From Lota lota (lineage: Eukaryota; Chordata; Actinopteri; Gadiformes; Lotidae), in NCBI GenBank assembly GCA_026745465.1, contig JACYXH010000129.1, forward strand, positions 2,495,001-2,559,000: a DNA stretch of 64,000 nucleotides, read 5' to 3'. Below are positions 57,660 through 64,000 of this stretch, piece by piece; position 1 is the first letter of the stretch, and each line of letters opens with the position of its first letter. A model generated the notes under the pieces. It saw only the letters and a program-made list of their open reading frames with translations. It was not told the origin of the DNA and made no database searches. Made by a program: the position numbers and the translations under genes.

Positions 57660-58639
57660 GTTGGTCCGCGGGTGTGTTTGACGTGCGCTGAGCTGCAGGA
57701 GGGAAGGAGGTGATGCAAGCCTCCTCAGCATCCACCTCACAGCAACCCTTTCGCTCCTCCTTGTGAAGTGTTGCAACACCCAGCTAAGCGTCTCATCTCT
57801 GCTCACAGAGGCCCTCCCGAAAGACATATAATCAAACTCTAGACCTCCAGTTCACTGGGAGGTTTTCATGCCAGGCGTATCCTTTCTGTGATTTTATTCC
57901 GTTTCTCTCCCCGTCAGCATCCTAACCCACAGTTCGGCTACTTTATATATTTGTAATAAAAGAGATAGAGAAGAGATGTGTCAGGAATCCATTTAGCATT
58001 TTTGTCAGGAGCCAGAAAACCAGGGTGAATAGATGTGCAGCTGACCCTCTTCCCTGCGGTGGGAACTATTCAGCACATTTGAAATAAGAGCCTTTCTTCC
58101 TCTCTACATTCAGTGGCTCTCCTCTCTTTGTGTGTCGCCGTGCCTCTCCTGACAGCAAACCCCCGCGAGGCAAACTGTGGAGTGATTCAGCGGAAACGCA
58201 AAGAATGCAAAGTGTTGTGACGTTAAGTCTATCGGAGGGATATTGTCAAGGATACTTAAGGCCTCTCATTCTCAGTGAGCCGTTTGGAGAACATCTTCGC
58301 CCCTGGTCTCCAGCTGTGAATAAGGTCTGGCGATCCACCGGAGACCTTTCTCAAGGAGGAGTCGGACAACCTTTGATTTCCCTCACTCCCATTTTTTCTA
58401 ATTAACGTTGTCACGCTCTTGCTTTGAAAAGACTGCAGACTAGTTGAAAGGACTCAATTCTCTAACGTGAATGAAGGTGAAACACCGAGATTGGGTGATA
58501 AATCACTAGAAGATCAATCAGAAAAGTTAATGATGTAGTCTAATGACCGATGGTTCCACTTCGCAGCAGACTAATTTGGTACCAAGTTCAGCAAACTTAG
58601 ACAAAAAGGAATCTTAACCAGAAAAATAAGCATATGGTA
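57660..58639. other. unique sequence, nothing recognised
   Basis: Non-repetitive; the + frame at 58,130-58,405 has no domain. Confidence 0.45.
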
Positions 58640-58735
58640 ACACTTTAAAATAAGTTTACAAAAATGAACCATTAAATAACATTAGTTAATGCAGTAATAA
58701 GCATTAACTACCAGTTAATTTTAGTTCACTAATTT
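58640..58735. mobile_element. MITE end (same family as 46,328-46,645)
   Basis: CACTTTAAAATAAG ... ATGAACCATTAAATAACATT-AGTTAATGCAGTAATAAGCA matches the inverted end of the MITE at 46.3 kb. The other end is missing or decayed. Confidence 0.65.
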
Positions 58736-58970
58736 CAGCCTTCCTCCACACACACCCACATACACACACACCCCCCACCCCCCTAACCCCAACCCTTAAC
58801 CCTCCTGTCCACAACGGCAAACAATGCCCCAAAAACAAATAAAACACAATTTCAGTGTGTCCTTTCATTAAAACGAAAGAATCACCAAGTCCAGGTGGCT
58901 CAGGGTTTTCTGAGTGTGGCATCGGGTGCCACGGACACATTTTGGGTCCCGGGGTGAAATGGTTGACGAG

Positions 58971-58997
58971 CCCCCCCCCCCCTCCCCCCCCCCCCCC
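58971..58997. repeat. C-run with a T interruption
   Basis: Two C runs around TCC. Confidence 0.92.
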
Positions 58998-59464
58998 GGC
59001 CTTAAACCCTCCCGTCGGTCTTTCATTTGAGCTACAACGCCACATCTCAACTGCTGGCCTCGTCGAATGAGCCCAACCGTGTCAATAAAGCTTCATGTAC
59101 TGAACGCAACAGTTCCTAGGTTCATTCTAGGGCCAGGGAAGACAGACAGACTGCGGTGGGGCCCCGGTGGTGTAATTGTACGTCTGCTGTGTGTTCCCTG
59201 TCGCTGCATAAAGATCCCGGCGGTACAAAGTGACAGAGAGATGGACCTGAGAGAAGACCGGGATCACATAATTACAGTAATGCAGGAAAGCATGACGGCA
59301 GCCTTGAGACGAAGCAGAGGTTATCTTTAGCAACGTTTGATGGTCGCTCTGAAGTTGGTTGGTCGGTTGTCTATTTAGTTCATCAGTAAGATGGTCAGTT
59401 AGTTGAATAGTTTATGAATTAGTTTGTCGGTTTGTTCAGTTTATTGATCGTTGATCGAGAGATT

Positions 59465-59471
59465 GAGAGAT

Positions 59472-59508
<37 letters not shown>

Positions 59509-59587
59509 AAGAGAAAGAGAGAAAGAGAGAGAGAGAGAGAGAGATAGAGAAAGAGAAAGAGAGAAAGAGAGAGAGAGAGAGAGATAG

Positions 59588-59650
<63 letters not shown>

Positions 59651-59665
59651 TAGATAGATAGATAG

Positions 59666-59726
<61 letters not shown>

Positions 59727-59759
59727 CAGAGAGAGAGAGAGAGGCAGAGAGAGAGAGAG

Positions 59760-59811
<52 letters not shown>

Positions 59812-59815
59812 GGAG
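59465..59815. repeat. (GA)n with GATA and GGCA interruptions
   Basis: About 350 bases of GA; AGAGATAGAGAAAGAGAAAG units recur and a (GATA)n block sits at 59,645-59,665. All frames are Glu/Arg or Ser/Leu repeats. Confidence 0.96.
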
Positions 59816-60130
59816 GAGGAGAGAGAGAAAAAGAGAGAGGGGTTGGGAGTGACAAATAGAATGAGAGAGACAAAGGTAGAGAGAGAGATAGAAGCTCAGT
59901 TTTATATCGGTTGATCATTTCCTTTTTTTGGGAGTTCTTAGTAAACACGTTGGGATGGTAGCCGGGAGGTTTTTAAATGTCAGGCCTCCCACTGGAGTTA
60001 AAGCCACAGTCACTTTATTCCTTCGAAGCGGGTTGGAAACAAAGGTATTCACCCTCCCATCAGCCCTGTCGCTATCATTCTGCCTCTGAATAACATTTCA
60101 GCACTCAGTCGTTTTTTATGTCGACAAACA

Positions 60131-60131
<1 letters not shown>

Positions 60132-60181
<50 letters not shown>
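60132..60181. repeat. (CA)n microsatellite
   Basis: About 50 bases of CA. Confidence 0.95.
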
Positions 60182-60182
<1 letters not shown>

Positions 60183-61353
60183 CTGTACACAACTCTGTAC
60201 GTATAAGATAAGATAACGTTTTGAATAAAGGGCAAAATGACTTGAGTCGTGAGTAATACTGCCCCGCTACCATCGTGCTTCATGTGCTCCGTCCAAACGC
60301 ATGGGATTCTGGTTCTTCTTCTCGTTGGTGTCGCGCTACGCGTTTCTGCACTCCGCATGCTTTCGGCTTTATGACTCAGAAGTCTGCAGAAGGACTAAAC
60401 CCTGCCCTCTCTCCCACAGCCTTCACTCTGCTCGCTACGCTTTAGAAAAATGGATGTCAAACAGGAAGGGGACTTGTAGGAGGTTGTTTTTTTTTTTGGG
60501 AGGGGGGGGGGGATAGTTTGAAGCGCAGGAATTACAAAAAAGGGTCAATGGGTCAACCGGTATTTGATGGTTTGAGATCAGTTGCTATGCAACACTGGCA
60601 AAGCAATGGCAACGGCAGAGCGAATGTTGTTTTAGCTGAGTCTGAATCGAATCAGGGTAAACTAGAACATGGCATGAAAATTGCCTGTTTTGTTATTTCT
60701 TAGCTCTTTTCCCCTCTCCAAAAAAGACGTTTGAATAACACCATTTCTATAATGTTTCATATTTTACGTAAAAATATAATCACTTAATCTTTCTTTCTAT
60801 CTTCAACAAACTTAGAAGTCATACGACTCTACTCCCCTGGATAGTGCAACATATACCGTGTAGTAGTTCTACATATACTGTCTAGTATTACAAACTACAG
60901 TGTATTGTACAACCTACTGTGTACTGTAAAACCCACACTGTGTACAACCTATGCAGAGTTTACACGGTTAGGGTCATAGGTCGCCTAATATTCGCTTCCA
61001 CTCTCATCTGTAGCTTTTGCCACCTGCGTTTAGTCTAAAAAGAATATCATCCTTACAGATGACTTAAACGACACAACCACAAAGCCGATCCAATCACATA
61101 TCATTCACAACTGCCGCCTCTATGAGAAAGCCCTTAATTAGAGTAAATAATAGTATATCGTTTATCGGGTGCAAGGCGTTGAGTGAATCTCGGAGGTGTG
61201 AATGGCCACAGGTGCTAGAGACTCTGCTCTCACTAAAGCTTCCGTTGGGCGGGAACACGCTGATAGAAATGGGGATTCTTGCTAACATACCGCACCTCAC
61301 TCTACAGCGCTTCCTATATTTATCTGGAGGACTTCCTTCAAAATGCAGATCCC
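60182..61353. other. unique sequence, nothing recognised
   Basis: Contains T11 then G-run at 60,487-60,512, and loose TACTGTGTAGTA-type words at 60,855-60,960 reminiscent of the 24-kb minisatellite. No gene supported. Confidence 0.45.
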
Positions 61354-61515
61354 AGTGAGGAGGAGGAGGAGGAGGAGGAAGGGAGATGAAAGAGGAGGAA
61401 AGATGGAGGAGGAGGAGGAGAGATAGAGGAGAGGAGAGATGGAGGAAGCAAGGAGAAATGGAGGAGAGAAGGAGGAGGAGAGATGGAGGAGAAGAGGAAG
61501 AGGAGGAGGCTTGAT
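61354..61515. repeat. GGA-rich purine tract
   Basis: GAGGAGGAGG / GAGAGATGGAGGA words; minus-strand Ser/Leu/Pro frames are artefacts. Confidence 0.88.
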
Positions 61516-61601
61516 TGAGGAGGCAGAGGTGGCTCTCGTTGTATCGAAGAAGGAGTGTGGGGGAACTGTTGCTCGAAGGCTTTGAGCTCCCATGCACCGA
61601 A

Positions 61602-61720
61602 CAGGAAGGAACATCAAGTCTAACAGGAAGGAACATCAAGTCTAACAGGAAGGAACATCAAGTCTAACAGGAAGGAACATCAAGTCTAACAGGAAGGAAC
61701 ATCAAGTCTAACAGAAAATT
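61602..61720. repeat. 22-bp minisatellite, 5-6 copies
   Basis: Unit GGAAGGAACATCAAGTCTAA-CA, nearly perfect, with decayed copies to about 61,810. Confidence 0.95.
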
Positions 61721-61810
61721 ACAAATCTCAACAGGAGAAAACAGCAAGCAACAACAACAGGAAGTGACATCTCTTAACAGGAAGGAACATCAACGACAAC
61801 AGGAAGCCAA

Positions 61811-62424
61811 CAAGTCAACTCAATGAATGAATGATCCTGAATCAATCCTTGATCATTTTGTTTGGATAGGACTACTAGCCTATAGAATAATGTTATGAAT
61901 GTTGTCAAATACTAAATATTAGGCGTGAATATTGAACATGGTGCAAGTGTTATGTCTGCCAACTTGAACTTTAACTTGAACTGACAGAATAACACAGAGT
62001 CCCACACACATACACACATACCCACACTGTCAATCCTCAAAAACCCACTGTCAATCCCACTGTGTTTGGAGGAAATAAACTGACAGGGTAAAAAACATCT
62101 TCACTGGTTTCCTCTTGCTCTCTCAGCTACAAACTGCTGGTGTTTCCTGAATCTTACTGGACAAGCCTGTCTCCAAATCGAGGTTTATATTTCCCCAGAA
62201 ACCATTTGATCCAAGTCTTGGATCGATGCACAAGCAGCTGAGGGCATCCTGAAGCCATGAAATCCTCATCTCTGCCCTCTTGACTTCTGATCTGTAGCTT
62301 TGCTTTAGTAATCTAAAGTGAATCGTTAAATGTCAATATTAACATATACCACAGTTTATAAATGTATAAATGTGTCTTCGTCAAACCAAGCAAAGGAGAA
62401 AGGTGTAATGCAGTAATATGTGTA

Positions 62425-62428
<4 letters not shown>
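61811..62428. other. unique sequence, nothing recognised
   Basis: Non-repetitive; no gene supported. Confidence 0.45.

Positions 62429-62466
<38 letters not shown>
62429..62466. repeat. (GT)n microsatellite
   Basis: Thirty-eight bases of GT. Confidence 0.94.
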
Positions 62467-63029
62467 GATTTGGATTTTCTTGAATGCTTTTCTGAGTGCA
62501 TCTTCTACCCATTCTGCTCAGACACGTGCACATTAAAGCCCAACGTGCACGTGCACGCGCAGCTGTCTGTGCACGCCCACGGAACCTGAGTAGTGCATGT
62601 GAGGCTGGCTGGAGCCTCTGACAGCTGTCTCCTGAGATACAGCCTCATGGAGACATTTGAATAGAAAGGAAGAGGAATGATTGAATCCTGTCTAGCTGTC
62701 CAATCAGCATACAGAGCCACTGACATGTGACCAATCAGTCCGTTGAGCTGATCAGTGTTCGAGAACGTTGAGAGAATAACTGGCTGCACTGAATTTTGTA
62801 CAGACACTTTTAAACTGAATTGTATAACATAGATGACTGGGTGACACCGCATTTTGTGTGTATAATGTAGAGACATGAGGTTGTCCAAATATACGTTAGC
62901 TTACTGCGGTGGACACGCCATGTATGTTTAGAAATCAATCAATACCCAATCGCTTCATAGAACCGATGGTTCCTGTTGGACGTTCTTAGCTGTAGCTCGA
63001 CCTTATTGGGTTTATTGTGTTGTTGTTTT
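62467..63029. other. unique sequence, nothing recognised
   Basis: Contains the palindromic ACGTGCACGTGCACG block at about 62,543; no gene supported. Confidence 0.45.
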
Positions 63030-63331
63030 CGTAGCACTGCTGCTGCTGGGATCACAGGCGTTCTTCATCGCTGATCTTAGCTTAGCGTGTGCAACCGCTA
63101 AAAGACCGGCCAGCGAGCGCGTGAAGCCCCTCGGCGCGGACCGCTCGGCCTCAGGACCGATCCCAGCTGATGCGTTCGGACACCGCGGGAGATTGTCTTT
63201 CCTCAGGTTCCCGACGCTTCACCGGACCGCACAGCCAATCGGCGGCCAGCTCTCAGGAAGGAAACCTAAACGTCTCTATTGTTGCCAGGTGCAAACAATC
63301 TAAGAGCTTGAGAGTAGAGGGCAGCGTCCAG
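63030..63331 (+). other. candidate first exon / CpG-rich promoter
   Basis: GC- and CpG-rich unique sequence containing a CCAAT box (AGCCAATCGGCGG near 63,234) and ending at a strong donor CAG/GTAAGA (63,332). An ATG at 63,170 opens MRSDTAGDCLSSGSRRFTGP and stays open to the donor in phase 0 (54 codons). No domain is recognisable and the rest of the gene would lie beyond the following purine tract or outside the window. Alternatively it is 5' UTR. Confidence 0.25.
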
Positions 63332-63344
63332 GTAAGATTAACCG

Positions 63345-63395
63345 AGCGGGGGAGAGAGAAGGAGAGAGAGAGGGAGACTAGAGACAAAGGGAGAA
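63345..63395. repeat. purine-rich (GA)n-like tract
   Basis: GAGA words following the candidate donor. Confidence 0.8.
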
Positions 63396-63410
63396 GGGCG
63401 GTGTGAGAGT

Positions 63411-63423
63411 GGGGGGGGGGGGG
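63411..63423. repeat. G-run (about G13)
   Basis: Homopolymer run. Confidence 0.9.
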
Positions 63424-63432
63424 AGAGAACGA

Positions 63433-63489
63433 AAGTGAGAGAGACAAAGGGAGAGGAGTGGAGAAAGAAAGAAATGGAGAGAGAGAGAC

Positions 63490-63586
<97 letters not shown>

Positions 63587-63594
63587 CAGAGAGA

Positions 63595-63652
<58 letters not shown>

Positions 63653-63805
63653 CAGAGACAGAGACAGAGAGAGAGACAGAGACAGAGACAGAGACAGAGA
63701 CAGAGACAGAGACAGAGGGAGAGGGAGAGGGAGAGAGACAGAGGGAGAGGGAGAGGGAGAGAGTAACAGAGCCAAAGGGAGAGCCAGAGAGAGAAAGCAA
63801 AAGAG
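63433..63805. repeat. (GA)n / (GACAGA)n compound repeat
   Basis: Hexanucleotide GACAGA arrays nested in GA tracts; all open frames are Asp/Arg/Glu or Ser/Val/Leu repeats. Confidence 0.96.
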
Positions 63806-63936
63806 TGTGAGAGAGAGCTAGAGAGATGCAGGTCGATGAGGAGTTGTTAGGCAGTAGGGATCGATAGTCTCTCTACCGGAGCTGAACCCAAACATTGAGG
63901 TCTCTTTAACACAGAGTAACGATCTGGGGAGGAGTG

Positions 63937-64000
63937 GGGGGGGGGGGGGTCATCCGGAAGGAGCACCCTGTTCTCCTCTCAACCCCCCCCCCCCCCCCCC
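63937..64000. repeat. G-run and terminal C-run
   Basis: A G run at ~63,937-63,948 and a run of C to the window end (63,985-64,000). Confidence 0.9.

Noticed and set aside
57050-57827. 222- and 158-codon minus-strand frames over the 39-bp repeat
   Set aside because: Repeat translation; two minus-strand frames and one plus-strand frame are all open across it, as expected for a stop-free unit.

Overview
The window looks like nuclear DNA of a ray-finned fish. It has a split complexin gene, short introns, tRNA-derived SINEs, CR1/L2-like LINE relics, and a very dense load of simple repeats: long (CA)n, (GA)n and (GACA)n tracts, G or C homopolymers of 17-34 bases, and many minisatellites. That repeat density is reminiscent of cod-like fishes, but this is only an impression. 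No prokaryotic feature is present.

Layout. 1-10,870: the 3' part of a complexin gene (cplx1/cplx2 type) on the + strand. The exon at 3734-3909 encodes the accessory and central SNARE-binding helices, and the terminal exon at 7324-7521 encodes the C-terminal domain. The first coding exon (about 10 codons) lies upstream of the window. A probable 3.3 kb 3' UTR follows, to a poly(A) signal at 10849-10854. The remaining ~53 kb has no strongly recognisable gene. It holds minisatellites, foldbacks, LINE/SINE/MITE relics and a few candidate exons: a compact minus-strand mini-gene at ~22.86-23.77 kb with a ZNF143/ETS-like promoter, a possible terminal exon at 29,457-29,719, and a possible first exon ending at 63,331.

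Most unusual observation. The 720 bp just before the last complexin exon is a tandem array of seven degenerate copies of that exon's own 3' splice site and first ~30 bases. Each copy keeps a CAG acceptor, and the last six have a better pyrimidine tract than the genuine acceptor, which has only (GT)n. Every copy reads into an in-frame stop after 3-4 codons. Using a copy as the start of an extended last exon would give a complexin with its SNARE-binding helix but no C-terminal domain, and the stop would sit in the last exon. This is read directly from sequence; use in RNA is untested.

Other structure worth attention: two long imperfect foldbacks (14,042-14,293 and 51,771-51,910), a CR1-like ORF1 esterase relic beside an opposed reverse-transcriptase relic (31.1-32.4 kb), a 39-bp repeat that reads as a 13-residue Pro/Glu repeat right after a strong acceptor (57.05-57.68 kb), and a pair of G19/C19 tracts able to form a stem (12,171-12,252). 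Most long open frames in this window are translations of simple repeats and are not annotated as genes.
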